Assembly (NCBI GenBank): GCA_026014485.1
Contig: JAOZIE010000008.1
Coordinates: forward strand, 96,716-160,715
Reading direction: 5' to 3'
Source of the DNA: Candidatus Bathyarchaeota archaeon
GTDB taxonomy: Archaea; Thermoproteota; Bathyarchaeia; Bathyarchaeales; Bathycorpusculaceae
DNA length: 64,000 nucleotides
Each line of letters starts with the position of its first letter. The stretch's first letter is position 1. A program made the translations under genes and the position numbers. A model generated the notes under the pieces. The model had not been told where the DNA came from and did not search any database. It saw only the letters and a list, made by a program, of their open reading frames with translations. Positions 51,711-62,600 of the stretch are shown here, piece by piece.

Positions 51711-52745
51711 CTACGTTAGCCTATTAGCCAATTTATGTCTAATGTCTAGAAGGTCCCTTAAAACTGCACTGGCAGTTTCCATGCTGCCTGCGCCTCGACC
51801 GATGAGGGTTTCTTCACCTGCATATTCCGTGAAGAAGGTTATCGCGTTCAGAACACCGCTGACGCACAACGGATTGTTCTTGGGTATCTCCATGGGTTTA
51901 ACAGTTGCCTTTCCGTTTTCTATCGAGCCGATGAGTTTGATGGTGTTGCCCTTTTTGGCGGCTTCGTCAAGTTCCTGCAACGAAACATCCCGAATGCCCG
52001 TTCTATCCACATCTCTCAGTGTTATTTTCTGGTTCATCACCCAGTTTGCCAAAATGACCACTTTGCAGGCGGTGTCAAATCCGTCGATGTCCATGGATGG
52101 TTCTCTTTCTGCATAACCAAGTTTTTGCGCGTTCGTGAGTGCTTCTTGGAAGGTTACACGATTCTGAGGCATCTCTGTTAGTATGTAGTTGGTTGTGCCG
52201 TTCAATATGCCTCGTATGCCCAGGATTTTGTCTCCTGCAAGGCATCGTTTGGCGAACTCAAGCATGGGTGTCCCACCACCGACTGTACCGCTGAAACGGA
52301 GATACACGTTGTTGTACTCTGCAAGTTCTGTCAACGCAGGCATAGCCAAAGCTAGGGGTCCTTTGTTGGTTGTTACCACATGTTTGCCTGTTTTGAACGC
52401 TTTGGTGATGTGGGATAAGGCTGGTTCGGCGTTTTTGATGTTGACGGGTGTGACTTCAACAACCACTTCTGCTTCAACCGACTCAATAACGTCTAACGCT
52501 GACATTCCTGGATGCCCAAAGTCAGGGTCTGCTGATATCGGATTTGTCGGGGCACGCCTTTGTTTGAGCTCTTCAAGTTTTTCAGGGCTTAACCCTCTTG
52601 GGTTAATAACCGCGCCGTCTATGTCGGCGATGGCAACGATTTTTGGGCTAAACCCGTAATCCTTCACCTTCTCTAAGTATCTGCGCGCAATTATGGTGGT
52701 TACGCCTTTTCCGACTACGCCATAGCCAACTAAAATGATCCTCAT
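51711..52745 (-). CDS. hom: Homoserine dehydrogenase
   Basis: The 344 residues contain the NAD(P) loop ILVGYGVVGKGV, TTNKGPLALAMPAL, FSGTVGGGTPMLEFAKRCLAGDKILGIRGILNGTTNYIL (catalytic region) and GYAEREPSMDIDGFDTACKVVILAN. It reduces aspartate semialdehyde to homoserine. It has no ACT domain, so regulation must lie in aspartate kinase. Twelve bases separate it from lysC. Confidence 0.95.
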   Translation of the reverse strand: MRIILVGYGVVGKGVTTIIARRYLEKVKDYGFSPKIVAIADIDGAVINPRGLSPEKLEELKQRRAPTNPISADPDFGHPGMSALDVIESVEAEVVVEVTPVNIKNAEPALSHITKAFKTGKHVVTTNKGPLALAMPALTELAEYNNVYLRFSGTVGGGTPMLEFAKRCLAGDKILGIRGILNGTTNYILTEMPQNRVTFQEALTNAQKLGYAEREPSMDIDGFDTACKVVILANWVMNQKITLRDVDRTGIRDVSLQELDEAAKKGNTIKLIGSIENGKATVKPMEIPKNNPLCVSGVLNAITFFTEYAGEETLIGRGAGSMETASAVLRDLLDIRHKLANRLT

Positions 52746-52752
52746 GCAAGAC

Positions 52753-54000
52753 TCACCGCGCCAGAATCTCCATATGCTTCAAGCCTAACGCGTCCTCTAT
52801 AGCTGTCATTTCTGCCTCGACTTCAATGGGCTTTTCACTCATCTTAACCGCCGTGTCAGGGTCTTTTAGTCCATGTCCTGTCGTGACGCAGACCACCCGC
52901 TCGCCTTTGTCTATGACGCCGTTGTTGACGAGTTTAATTAGCCCAGCTATGGATGAGGCGCTAGCGGGCTCCACAAAGATGCCTTCCACACGTGCCAGCA
53001 GCTTCTGCGCAGCCAAAATTTCGTCGTCCGTCACGGTCTCTGCGGTTCCCCCGCTGTTACGTATGGCGTTAACGGCTTTCTTCCAGCTCACAGGCGCACC
53101 GATGCGGATGGCGGTCGCCACGGTTTCTGGAGACTGCACAGGCACCATCTCGGTGCTTCCGTTCTTAATCATTTGGGCGATAGGCGCGGAACCTGCTGCT
53201 TGGATGCCTGTCATCTTGGGCAATTTGTTGATGAAGCCGAGCTTGTGGTATTCGGTGAAGCCTTTCCAGATGGCGCTTATGTTACCTGCGTTTCCCACGG
53301 GAACCACGATTCTGTCTGGAGCTTCACCGTCAAGTTGGTCACAGATTTCAAAGCCCAACGACTTCTGTCCTTCCACGCGGAACGGGTTAATGCTGTTAAG
53401 CAGGTAAATACTGGGGTGCTTCTCTGACAACTTGAGCACCATGTCCAGTGACTGGTCAAAGTTGCCTCGTACTTGGAAAACTTTGGCGCCGTAAATCATG
53501 GCTTGCGAAAGCTTGCCGTAAGCGATTTTGCCCGAGGGAATCAGCACGGTGCAGCGCATGCCCGATTTCGCCGCGTACGCCGCTAACGACGCCGAAGTGT
53601 TCCCTGTCGACGCACAGATGACGTTTTTGGCGCCGAGCTCGTTGGCTTTGGAGACGCCCACGGTCATGCCTCGGTCTTTAAAGCTGCCTGTCGGGTTTTC
53701 GCCTTCATTCTTCACGTTGAGTTGAAGAAGCCCCAACTGTTTGCCCAGTTTATGGCATGAGTGCAGTCCCGTGCCGCCTTCGTTGAGGGACACGATTTTG
53801 CTGACATCTTGGATGGGCATAAAGTCCTTGTACCGCCACACGGAAAGCGGCACCTGTTTCCAGTTGGTTTTCTCCAGCTTCTCGGCTAATTCGTCAAAGT
53901 TATATTTGACCTCTATGAGGTCTCCGCATTTCTTGCAGAAATATACAATCTCGTTTATGTCGTATTTGGTTCCACAGTTTATGCATTCTTGATGTGTCAC
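52753..54000 (-). CDS. thrC: Threonine synthase
   Basis: This 415-residue fold-type II PLP enzyme has an N-terminal zinc-ribbon-like pair (ECINCGTKYD, YFCKKCGDLI), LNEGGTGLHSCHKLGK, the PLP lysine in NPTGSFKDRGMTVGVSKA, ICASTGNTSASLAAYAAKSG and VPVGNAGN. It converts phosphohomoserine to threonine. It lies seven bases before hom and five after thrB in the same operon. Confidence 0.95.
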   Translation of the reverse strand: MTHQECINCGTKYDINEIVYFCKKCGDLIEVKYNFDELAEKLEKTNWKQVPLSVWRYKDFMPIQDVSKIVSLNEGGTGLHSCHKLGKQLGLLQLNVKNEGENPTGSFKDRGMTVGVSKANELGAKNVICASTGNTSASLAAYAAKSGMRCTVLIPSGKIAYGKLSQAMIYGAKVFQVRGNFDQSLDMVLKLSEKHPSIYLLNSINPFRVEGQKSLGFEICDQLDGEAPDRIVVPVGNAGNISAIWKGFTEYHKLGFINKLPKMTGIQAAGSAPIAQMIKNGSTEMVPVQSPETVATAIRIGAPVSWKKAVNAIRNSGGTAETVTDDEILAAQKLLARVEGIFVEPASASSIAGLIKLVNNGVIDKGERVVCVTTGHGLKDPDTAVKMSEKPIEVEAEMTAIEDALGLKHMEILAR

Positions 54001-54004
54001 TTTT

Positions 54005-54961
54005 TCAACTCTCCAGTAAACGTACGCCTCTGCCGGGTCTGGTAACGAAAGCCGTTGCCTCGAAACCTGCCCCTTTGAATCCTTCCTTCATGGCTTCAGC
54101 AACCTTGGCGGCGTCGCTGCTTCGCTTGTTAACAACCGCCAGCATGGTAGGCCCAGCGCCGCTTATGGTTACCCCACATGCGCCTGCCTTCAAAGCGTTT
54201 TCCCTAACTTGGTGGTAACCTGGAACCAGCTTTGCTCGTGCTGGCTCCACAACCTCATCCACCATAGACCTGCCTATCAAGTCCACATCGCCCCTTGCAA
54301 AGCCGCTTACCAAGGACGCTGCGTTGCCGACGTTCTGCGTTAGCTTTCTGATGGTGACCATTCTGGGCAAAACTAACCGTGCTTTGGCTGTCTTGTGTCT
54401 GGGGGTCACCATGTGGGGAACCGCTGCGCAAACTTCCATGTCTGGGGGTGCTTTCAGGTTCACGATTTCTAGCGGTTGGAGGGATTTGAGGATTACGAAG
54501 TCGCCGCATACTGCGGCGGAGACGTTGTCGGCGTGTTCGGTGCCTGCTGAGGCTACTTCGCCTTTGGCGGCGAACTGAATTATCTGTTCTGTTGTTAGTC
54601 TAAGCTTGAACAGGTGGTTGATGCCGTAAGCTACGGCTGCAGCCGACGCTGCGCTGCTGCCTAAGCCTTTGCTGGGCCAGATGCCTTTCTTGATTTTGAT
54701 TATTAAATCTGTGTTGAGCGAGAACTCTTTTATCATGTAGTTTGCAACTACGCCTGCTGTGTTCCGCTCGGGTTTGGTTGAGATGGTTTCTGCTTGGACG
54801 CCTGAAATTTTTATCCAGACGCCTCTTTTCCTGTTAGGTGCCACCGTCAAGGTTACTTGGTCGGTTGGGTAATCCAAGGCTAACCCGAAAACGTCAAATC
54901 CTGGTCCTAAATTGGCGCTTGTAGCGGGTGCCTTCAGGGTGACTTGACTTAGTGGCTGCAT
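54005..54961 (-). CDS. thrB: Homoserine kinase (GHMP family)
   Basis: The 318 residues include APATSANLGPGFDVFGLALDYP at the start, the ATP loop PSKGLGSSAASAAAVAYGIN and the C-terminal GACGVTISGAGPTMLAV. It phosphorylates homoserine for threonine synthase. It is the first gene of the threonine operon, about 70 bases downstream of the ACT-domain gene, with a possible promoter near 54990. Confidence 0.95.
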   Translation of the reverse strand: MQPLSQVTLKAPATSANLGPGFDVFGLALDYPTDQVTLTVAPNRKRGVWIKISGVQAETISTKPERNTAGVVANYMIKEFSLNTDLIIKIKKGIWPSKGLGSSAASAAAVAYGINHLFKLRLTTEQIIQFAAKGEVASAGTEHADNVSAAVCGDFVILKSLQPLEIVNLKAPPDMEVCAAVPHMVTPRHKTAKARLVLPRMVTIRKLTQNVGNAASLVSGFARGDVDLIGRSMVDEVVEPARAKLVPGYHQVRENALKAGACGVTISGAGPTMLAVVNKRSSDAAKVAEAMKEGFKGAGFEATAFVTRPGRGVRLLES

Positions 54962-55031
54962 ATCTCATCTCAAGCCTGCACATCTATTCTTTTTGACTAT
55001 TAATATTGTTGGGTTTTGTTTTGGCGACTTT

Positions 55032-55613
55032 TTACCCTATTATGTTGGTCAATGTTTCGTAGGCTTTGAGGCTGTCCTTTTTCTCCACGACAATTATGGT
55101 CTCTGTCCAGCATGAGATAAACTCGACGATGTTCACGTTTGCCTCCGCCAGAAGCGTCGTCAAAAATGCAACCACCCCCACGGTGGCTTCCAACTCTTCA
55201 GGTGAATTCACGACAATCATGGTGCAGTTGTCGTGCTTAACCAGCGTGTTTATCCGCTCAGGCAGGTCTGCTCGGTCAAGCAGGTAAACGTACTTGTTGG
55301 GTAAGTCAACTTTAAGCCCCGTTTTAGACTCGATTTCTTTGGCAGTTATGATTACGCTTTTTTGGTCATATACCGCTATGCCGCTTCGCTTCAGCAGCGT
55401 GAGAACTTTTTCTTCCCTTTTTTGTTTGTGCCGCCGTAGTTCCTCTGCGTATCGGCGTAGCGCGGCTTTGGTGGCTGCGGTGTTTTTGGTTTTTAGTTCT
55501 TTTTGGATTTGGCGGCTGAGTTCGCTGAGGTTGACGATGTCTTTTTCTAGTGCTTCTAGTAGGTAGGGTTTGTTTCTGAGGTAGTTGCGTACGTTCTGTG
55601 CGGTGGTTGTCAT
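55032..55613 (-). CDS. ACT-domain regulatory-type protein
   Basis: The 193-residue protein from ATG 55613 has an N-terminal helical region with heptads (LLEALEKDIVNLSELSRQIQKELK) and a likely winged-helix section (LLKRSGIAVYDQKSVIITAKEIESKTG). The C-terminal ACT-like domain is VVAFLTTLLAEANVNIVEFISCWTETIIVVEKKD, the 'castor' pattern of aspartate kinases. Position before the threonine operon suggests an amino-acid-sensing regulator. It is divergent from argG and shares its promoter region. Confidence 0.7.
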   Translation of the reverse strand: MTTTAQNVRNYLRNKPYLLEALEKDIVNLSELSRQIQKELKTKNTAATKAALRRYAEELRRHKQKREEKVLTLLKRSGIAVYDQKSVIITAKEIESKTGLKVDLPNKYVYLLDRADLPERINTLVKHDNCTMIVVNSPEELEATVGVVAFLTTLLAEANVNIVEFISCWTETIIVVEKKDSLKAYETLTNIIG

Positions 55614-55651
55614 GAAGCAGGGATGTATCATTTAGGACATTTAAAGCTTGT

Positions 55652-55681
55652 TATGTTACAAAAATGTCGTAAAGTTTAAAA
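55652..55681 (+). promoter_or_regulatory. argG promoter/operator shared with lysW
   Basis: The 30-base element from TATGTTACAAA to the TATA box GTTTAAAA matches 25 of 30 bases at 43837. It lies 57 bases before argG and links arginine and LysW pathway control. Confidence 0.6.
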
Positions 55682-55737
55682 ACGCTGTCTGGAAGGTAAG
55701 GGGAATAATTCAGATTTCAAATACGGGTGAGCAAATC

Positions 55738-56958
55738 ATGACTGAAAAATTCGTCCTAGCCTACAGCGGCGGACTGGATACTTCCGTCCTTATCAAGTAC
55801 CTGCAGGAAAAATATGACGCCCAAGTCATAACGGTCACCGTTGATGTTGGTCAGCAGGAAGACCTTACTTCAGCAGGTGAAAAAGCGCGGAAACTTGGGG
55901 TTCTCAAACACTACCACATCGACGCTAAAGACGAATTCGTCACCGACTACATTTACCCCGCCATAAAAGCTAACGCTATCTACGAAGGCAAATACCCTAT
56001 AAGCACTACCCTTAGTCGCCCCCTTATAGCTAAAAAGATGGTGGAAATCGCCGAGAAAGAAGGCGCCACAGGCTTAGCCCACGGCTGCACGGGCAGAGGA
56101 AACGACCAAGTCCGCTTCGACATTACCCTGAGCTCTCTTGCCCCTGACAAGAAAGTCGCCGCGCCAGTCCGCGAGTGGGGCATGACCCGCGACGAAGAAA
56201 TCGAATACGCCAAAACCAAAGGTATCCACGTTTCTACAGCGGCGAAAAAGTACAGCATAGACGCCAGCATCTGGGGACGTGCAATCGAATGTGGTCTTCT
56301 GGAAGACGCTAGTCAGGAACCTCCAGTTGACGCTTATGAGTGGACGGTTGCGCCTGAGGATGCTCCCGATGAGCCTGAATACGTGACCATCCAGTTTGAG
56401 GGGGGTGTCCCTGTTGCAGTTAACGGCGAGAAAATGACGCCTCTGGAACTCATCGAAACACTCAACAAGACCGCTGGCAAACACGGCGTTGGACGCATCG
56501 ACCACATTGAAGACCGCCTTGTAGGAATCAAATCCCGAGAGGTCTATGAGTGCCCAGCAGCCACCGTGATTCTTGAAGCCCACAAAGACCTCGAAAAGAT
56601 GGTTATGACCCGCCATGAAGTTCTCTTTAAACAACAAGTTGATGCGGAATGGGTTTTTCTGGCTTATGCTGGTTTGTGGGTGGATCCGCTGAAAGAGGAC
56701 CTTGACGCCTTCATTAACAGGTCACAGGAAAACGTCACTGGCGAAGTTCGGCTGAAACTCTTCAAGGGCGGACTCCAAGTTGTGGGGCGTTCCTCGCCGA
56801 TGTCGCTATACGACAAGAACCTTGCAAATTACAACATCAAAACATCGTTTAACCAGTCCTACAGCCACGGCTTCATTGAGTTGTGGGGTCTGCAAACCCG
56901 CATGTACAATGCATTGAAGCATTCAGCCAAAAAACAGCAGGAAAACAAGAAAACTTAG
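55738..56958 (+). CDS. argG: Argininosuccinate synthase
   Basis: The 406-residue protein starts at ATG 55738 (GGGTGAG before), which follows the TATA box at 55674. It has the PP-loop FVLAYSGGLDTSVLIKYLQ, GCTGRGNDQVRFD, REWGMTRDEEIEYAK and ECGLLEDASQEPP. It joins citrulline and aspartate with ATP to form argininosuccinate. It is the first gene of argG-argH-carA-carB. Confidence 0.95.
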   Translation: MTEKFVLAYSGGLDTSVLIKYLQEKYDAQVITVTVDVGQQEDLTSAGEKARKLGVLKHYHIDAKDEFVTDYIYPAIKANAIYEGKYPISTTLSRPLIAKKMVEIAEKEGATGLAHGCTGRGNDQVRFDITLSSLAPDKKVAAPVREWGMTRDEEIEYAKTKGIHVSTAAKKYSIDASIWGRAIECGLLEDASQEPPVDAYEWTVAPEDAPDEPEYVTIQFEGGVPVAVNGEKMTPLELIETLNKTAGKHGVGRIDHIEDRLVGIKSREVYECPAATVILEAHKDLEKMVMTRHEVLFKQQVDAEWVFLAYAGLWVDPLKEDLDAFINRSQENVTGEVRLKLFKGGLQVVGRSSPMSLYDKNLANYNIKTSFNQSYSHGFIELWGLQTRMYNALKHSAKKQQENKKT

Positions 56959-56973
56959 CTTGAAAAGGAAAAA

Positions 56974-58497
56974 ATGTGGGGGTTGAGTATGTCTAAGATA
57001 CTGCACGGCGGAAGACTCGGGCAAATGCGCATCGACGTTTCTAAGTTCACTTCCTCCATCGAAGATGACGCCCGCCTCCTCAACGCTGTAGTCGCCATCA
57101 ACAAAGCCCATGTCGTTATGCTTACCGAACAAGAAATTATCCCAAAAGCGGACGGTGCCGCGCTTCTTGACGCCTTAGAAAAAGCCTCAGATTTAACACT
57201 TGACTCTTCAATGGAAGACGTTCACATGGCAGTTGAGGAAGCTGTCCTTAAAGAAGCTGGAGCAGAGGCAGGCGGAAACCTGCACATAGCTAAAAGCCGC
57301 AACGACCAAGTTGCAACAGCCATCCGCATCCAGCTACGTAATGAGCTTCTCACTCTGCTGCGTTCCCTGACGCATGTGCAGGAACATCTGGTTGAAGTGG
57401 CAGAAGACCATGTGGAAACGGTCATTTTAGAGTACACGCATCTGCAGCCCGCCCAGCCTGTAACCTTCGCACATTACCTTCTTTCTTATGTTGATGCGTT
57501 GGAACGCGACGCGCAACGAATCCAAAGCGCCTATACCCGCGTTAACCAATGCCCGCTGGGTGCAGGTGCATTAGCCACAACTAGCTTTCCAATTAACCGC
57601 GACCGCACTGCTGAACTCCTCGGCTTTAACGGCTTAGTTGAGAACTCTCTTGATGCCGTGGGCAGCCGCGACTTCATAGCTGAAACTCTTGCTGACCTCA
57701 CATTAATAGCCGTTAACTTGAGCCGCCTTGCAGAAGACCTCATCATCTGGAGCAGCCCTGACTTTGGTGTAGTTGAACTTCCAGACGAGTTCACCAGCAC
57801 CAGCAGCATCATGCCCCAAAAGAAAAACCCTGAACTCCTCGAAGTTATACGCGCAAGAGCCAGCGACATCTTAGGCAACTTCGTGGCAGCAACCGCGGCG
57901 GTGAAGAGCCTTCCATCCACATATAACCTGGACTTCCAAGAAGTCACGCCTAAACTCTGGAAATCCCTCGACAGCGTCCGCGCCTCGCTGGATATGCTGC
58001 ACAAACTTATGCCTAAACTCAAAGTAACCACCACAGACCTGACAAACAAAGCCTTGAAAAGCTATGTGGCGGCAACCGAGTTAGCTAATTTGCTCGTCCG
58101 CAAATACAATGTCCCCTTCCGTTCTGCACACAAAATAGTCGGTGCCCTCGTGAAGTCGCTGATAGATGCAAAGCTGACTTTTGCAGATGCCACCCCGCAG
58201 ATGTTGGCTAAGGCAGCCGAAGACTCCGCTGGTGTCAAATTGTCTGTACAGGCTGCGGATATCACTGCGCTTGCTGACCCACTTAAGCTTGTGGAAGCCT
58301 GCAACGTCAAAGGTGGACCTGCCCCCGTGGAGATTAAACGGGCTTTATGTGAGCGTGAGAAACAGGTGTTCTGCACCAAATCCAATATATCTAAGATGGA
58401 CAAGGAACTTGAGAAGGCTGAGAGTAAATTGGACTCAATTGTTCAACAGTTAGCCTCTAAACCCCGTGGAAACGGAACGTTTAAAAATTATACATGA
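56974..58497 (+). CDS. argH: Argininosuccinate lyase
   Basis: The 507-residue fumarase/aspartase-family enzyme has GGNLHIAKSRNDQVATAIRI, THLQPAQPVTFAHYLL (catalytic His) and the signature TSSIMPQKKNPELLEVIRA. The start may be ATG 56974 or ATG 56989 (MSKILHGG, the more family-like). It cleaves argininosuccinate to arginine and fumarate. It lies 15 bases after argG. Confidence 0.95.
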   Translation: MWGLSMSKILHGGRLGQMRIDVSKFTSSIEDDARLLNAVVAINKAHVVMLTEQEIIPKADGAALLDALEKASDLTLDSSMEDVHMAVEEAVLKEAGAEAGGNLHIAKSRNDQVATAIRIQLRNELLTLLRSLTHVQEHLVEVAEDHVETVILEYTHLQPAQPVTFAHYLLSYVDALERDAQRIQSAYTRVNQCPLGAGALATTSFPINRDRTAELLGFNGLVENSLDAVGSRDFIAETLADLTLIAVNLSRLAEDLIIWSSPDFGVVELPDEFTSTSSIMPQKKNPELLEVIRARASDILGNFVAATAAVKSLPSTYNLDFQEVTPKLWKSLDSVRASLDMLHKLMPKLKVTTTDLTNKALKSYVAATELANLLVRKYNVPFRSAHKIVGALVKSLIDAKLTFADATPQMLAKAAEDSAGVKLSVQAADITALADPLKLVEACNVKGGPAPVEIKRALCEREKQVFCTKSNISKMDKELEKAESKLDSIVQQLASKPRGNGTFKNYT

Positions 58498-58513
58498 TAG
58501 GTAGAGTAGGGCT

Positions 58514-59659
58514 TTGTTCCAAAAACTTAACTCCTGCAAAAACAAAAAAGCGGCTCTGGTCTTAGAAGACGGTACCTTTTTCCTCGGCAAAGGCTTCGGA
58601 ACCGCCAAGAAACTAACTGGTGAAGTAGTTTTCTCCACTTCTATGGTTGGGTATCCAGAAGCGTTAACTGACCCTTCATACAGAGGGCAAATTCTCACTT
58701 TAACCTACCCTCTTGTGGGCAACTATGGCGTACCACCCTACGACCTGAAAATGGGGCTTCCGCTATATTTTGAGTCAGAACGCATCCAAACTCAAGGCTT
58801 AATTATCCACGAACTCTGCACCGAGCCGTATCATTGGGCTTCAACGCGGACTCTGGACAAGTGGCTGCTGGATGAGGGTATCCCCGGAATCAGCGGTGTA
58901 GACACTCGTCGCCTCACCAAGACGCTGCGAACCCACGGCGTTATGCTTGGCATCATCAAAGTCTGCGAGGAAGACGAAGAACTCAACCTCGACAGCCTTG
59001 TGCAGGAAGCCAAAAGCATCCCTGACCCGAACCTGACGGATTTGGTGGCGGAGGTCAGCGTGAAAGAACCCGTACAGTATAAGGTGGATGGCAAACGCAC
59101 TGTTGTCCTCATTGACTGCGGCGTCAAAAACAGCATCATACGCAACCTCCTCAAACGATGCATAAACGTGATACGCGTGCCCTACGACACGTCAGCCAAA
59201 GACATTCTCGCTTACAACCCTGACGGAGTCTTCTTAAGCAACGGTCCAGGCGACCCCAAGAAATGTGTCAAAACCATCGAAACCATGAGGGAACTTGTAG
59301 AAGAGAAACCTGTCATGGGCATATGCTTGGGCGCCCAGATACTTATGCTCTCACAGGGTGGAGACACCTACAAGCTTAAGTTTGGGCACCGCAGCCAGAA
59401 CCAGCCCGCGCTGGACCTGAAAACCAACCGCTGCTACATCACCACCCAGAACCACGGATACGCCGTAGACGAGAACTGCTTCTCGAAGACGCCCATGGAC
59501 TGCTGGTTCATCAACGCCAACGACAAAACCGTAGAGGGTATGCGGCACAAAACCAAACCTGTCTTTGCGGTTCAGTGGCATCCTGAAGCATCGCCAGGGC
59601 CATACGACACTGATTTCCTCTTTGACGGGTTCGCCAAGAACATGGAGGCGAAGCAGTAA
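58514..59659 (+). CDS. carA: Carbamoyl-phosphate synthase small subunit
   Basis: The 381-residue protein starts at TTG 58514. The N-terminal CarA domain has LVLEDGTFFLGKGFGTAKKLTGEVVFSTSMVGYPEALTDPSYRGQI. The class I glutaminase domain has FLSNGPGDPKK, the nucleophile in GICLGAQ and the HPEASPGP histidine-glutamate pair. It supplies ammonia from glutamine to CarB. The stop overlaps the carB start (TAATG). Confidence 0.95.
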   Translation: MFQKLNSCKNKKAALVLEDGTFFLGKGFGTAKKLTGEVVFSTSMVGYPEALTDPSYRGQILTLTYPLVGNYGVPPYDLKMGLPLYFESERIQTQGLIIHELCTEPYHWASTRTLDKWLLDEGIPGISGVDTRRLTKTLRTHGVMLGIIKVCEEDEELNLDSLVQEAKSIPDPNLTDLVAEVSVKEPVQYKVDGKRTVVLIDCGVKNSIIRNLLKRCINVIRVPYDTSAKDILAYNPDGVFLSNGPGDPKKCVKTIETMRELVEEKPVMGICLGAQILMLSQGGDTYKLKFGHRSQNQPALDLKTNRCYITTQNHGYAVDENCFSKTPMDCWFINANDKTVEGMRHKTKPVFAVQWHPEASPGPYDTDFLFDGFAKNMEAKQ

Positions 59660-62600
59660 TGCCAAAGCTTGAATGGATAAAGAAAGTTCTGGTTCTGGGA
59701 AGCGGCGCCATCAAAATCGGGGAAGCCGCAGAATTCGACTACTCTGGCAGCCAATGTCTCAAGGCACTCATGGAGGAAGGCATAGAAACCGTTCTGATTA
59801 ACCCCAACATCGCCACCATACAGACTGACCCGCGGCTTTCAGGCAAAGTTTACCTGTTGCCAGTCACGCCTGAATACGTCGAGAAAGTCATAGTTAAAGA
59901 ACGTCCTGATGGCATTCTGCTGGGTTTTGGTGGGCAAACCGCTTTGAACTGCGGCATCGAGTTGTACAAGCAGGGCATACTGGAAAAGTACAACGTTAAA
60001 GTTCTTGGTACCCCAGTCAGCGCCATAGAGGACACTGGCGATCGTCAACGTTTCCGAGAAGTCATGCTTAAAGCGGGTGTTCCGCCGTTGCGAAGCAAAG
60101 CCGCAACCACCGTTGCTGAAGCTCTTGGTGTAGCGCAGGAAATCGGTTACCCCGTTATTGTTCGTGTGGCTTACACTTTAGGCGGCAAAGGTGCCGGTGT
60201 AGCTCACGACGCTTGGGAACTTAAAGAAATCGTCACCCGCGGCATAGCCCAGAGCCGCATCAGCCAAGTTCTCGTGGAGGAGTACGTGGGTCACTGGAAA
60301 GAAGTCGAATATGAGGTCATGCGCGACTACAACGATAACTGCTTAACCGTCTGCAACATGGAGAACTTTGACCCCATGGGCGTGCACACTGGCGACTCAA
60401 TTGTGGTGGCGCCTTCGCAGACCATGACGAACCGCGAGTACCACCTTATCCGCAGCACCTCTATCAAAGCCATACGTGCCTTGGGCATCGTGGGCGAATG
60501 CAACATCCAGTGGGCTTTGCACCCGAAAAGCGAAGAGTACCGCGTTATAGAAGTCAACAGCCGCATGTCCCGAAGCTCCGCGTTAGCCAGCAAAGTCACA
60601 GGTTACCCGCTGGCGTACATAGCTACGAAGCTGACTATCGGCTACACGCTTCCTGAACTTGTAAACAAAGTAACCGAAGTCACCACCGCCTGCTTTGAAC
60701 CCGCCCTCGACTACATAACCATCAAGATTCCACGCTGGGACCTACAGAAATTCAAGCTTGCCGACCGCCATGTTGGACCCCAAATGCGCAGCGTCGGCGA
60801 AGTCATGTCCATCGGTCGATGCCTTGAAGAGGCACTGCAGAAAGCCGTGCGTATGCTGGATACAGGCAAGCTGGGTCTAGTCTGCAACCCTGAAGACTCA
60901 GAGTTCGAATCACTTGACCGCATAAAAGACGCCGTAGCAAACCCCACGGATGAGCGTTTGTACAAACTGGTGAAAGCCCTCAAGATGGGCGTATCCATCG
61001 AAGAGATTTATCACCTCAGCGGCGTTGACCCGTTCTTTTTGCATAAAATCCAAAACATCATCGACATGGAAGCCCAACTGCGTGCCCTGCACCTTAAAGA
61101 CAGCACCGCCAAAGAAACCGTGCGGGAAGCCAAGCGGCTAGGCTTTTCTGACGAGCAAATTGCCCTCTGCACAGACACATCAGAGCCTGAAGTGCGGCAG
61201 TTCCGCAAAACCGCAGGCATCGTTCCCGTGGTGAAGCAGATAGACACGTTAGCCGCTGAGTGGCCAGCCAAAACCAACTACCTCTACCTGACTTACGGCG
61301 GAGACGAAGACGACGTAGAATTCGATAAAACCCAAAGCAAGGTTCTCGTTTTAGGTGCAGGTGTTTTCCGCATCGGCTCCAGCGTCGAGTTTGACTGGTG
61401 CGGCGTAAACACTGTTTGGGCGCTGAAGAAGTATGGTGTCCAAGAAGCCATCATGGTTAACTATAATCCTGAAACCGTAAGCACCGACTACGATGTCTCC
61501 GATAAGCTGTACTTTGAAGAGTTAACTCCGGAACGCATACTAGACATCTACGAGAAAGAAAACCCGCAGGGCTTAATCGCCAGCGTAGGCGGGCAAATCC
61601 CCAACACGTTAGCCATGAAACTAGCGCATTCAGGCGTAAAGCTGCTGGGAACCGCAGCCGAAGACGTTGACCGCGCAGAAGACCGCTCCAAATTCAGCGA
61701 ACTCCTTGACCAACTGGATATTCCGCAGCCTCCATGGAGCAAACTAGCCTCCATTGAAGGCGCCAAGCTATTTGCGGAGAAAATCGGATACCCCGTTATC
61801 GTGCGCCCCAGCTACGTGCTTTCGGGTTCCGCTATGCGTGTAGCCTACGACGAAGCTGCACTGGACAACTTTTTGAAGCTCGCCGCCAAAGTCAGCCGCG
61901 ACCACCCCGTGGTAATCTCCAAGTTCATTGAGGGCGCCAAGGAAGTGGAGGCGGACGGTGTCTCTGACGGCGAAACCTGTCTCATCGGCGCAGTAATCGA
62001 GCATGTAGAGAACGCGGGTGTACACAGCGGCGATGCCACTATGACTATTCCGCCGCAGACTTTGACCCGTGAGGTTCTCAAGAAGGTGGAGGATGCCACC
62101 CAGAAAATCGTTAACGCCCTCAAAATCAAGGGACCCTACAACATACAGTACCTCATGAAAGACGGCGAAGTCAGCGTAATCGAATGTAACTTGCGCGCCA
62201 GCCGCTCCATTCCCTTCGTGAGCAAAACCCGCGGCGTAAACCTCATTGAGCTTGCCACGTTGGCTATGCTTGACAAGAAGTTCAGCACAACCCTGAAGAC
62301 CTGCGATTTGCCGCCTATACGGCATGTGGGTGTGAAGGTGCCTCAGTTCAGCTTTATGCGGCTTAGCGGCGCCGACCCCGTTTTGGGTGTTGAGATGCTT
62401 AGCACAGGCGAAGTTGCTTGCTTGGGCGAGAACTTTGCGGATGCCTTCTCTAAGGCGTTGCAGTCGGCAGAGTTCCGTATGCCTCCCCCACAGGGTTCCG
62501 TACTCATCACTGTTGGCGGCGACAAACCTAAGCGGCGTTCAGTGGCTTTAGCTAAGGCGTTCGAGGAGATGGGATTCAAAATCTACGCAACCAAACACAC

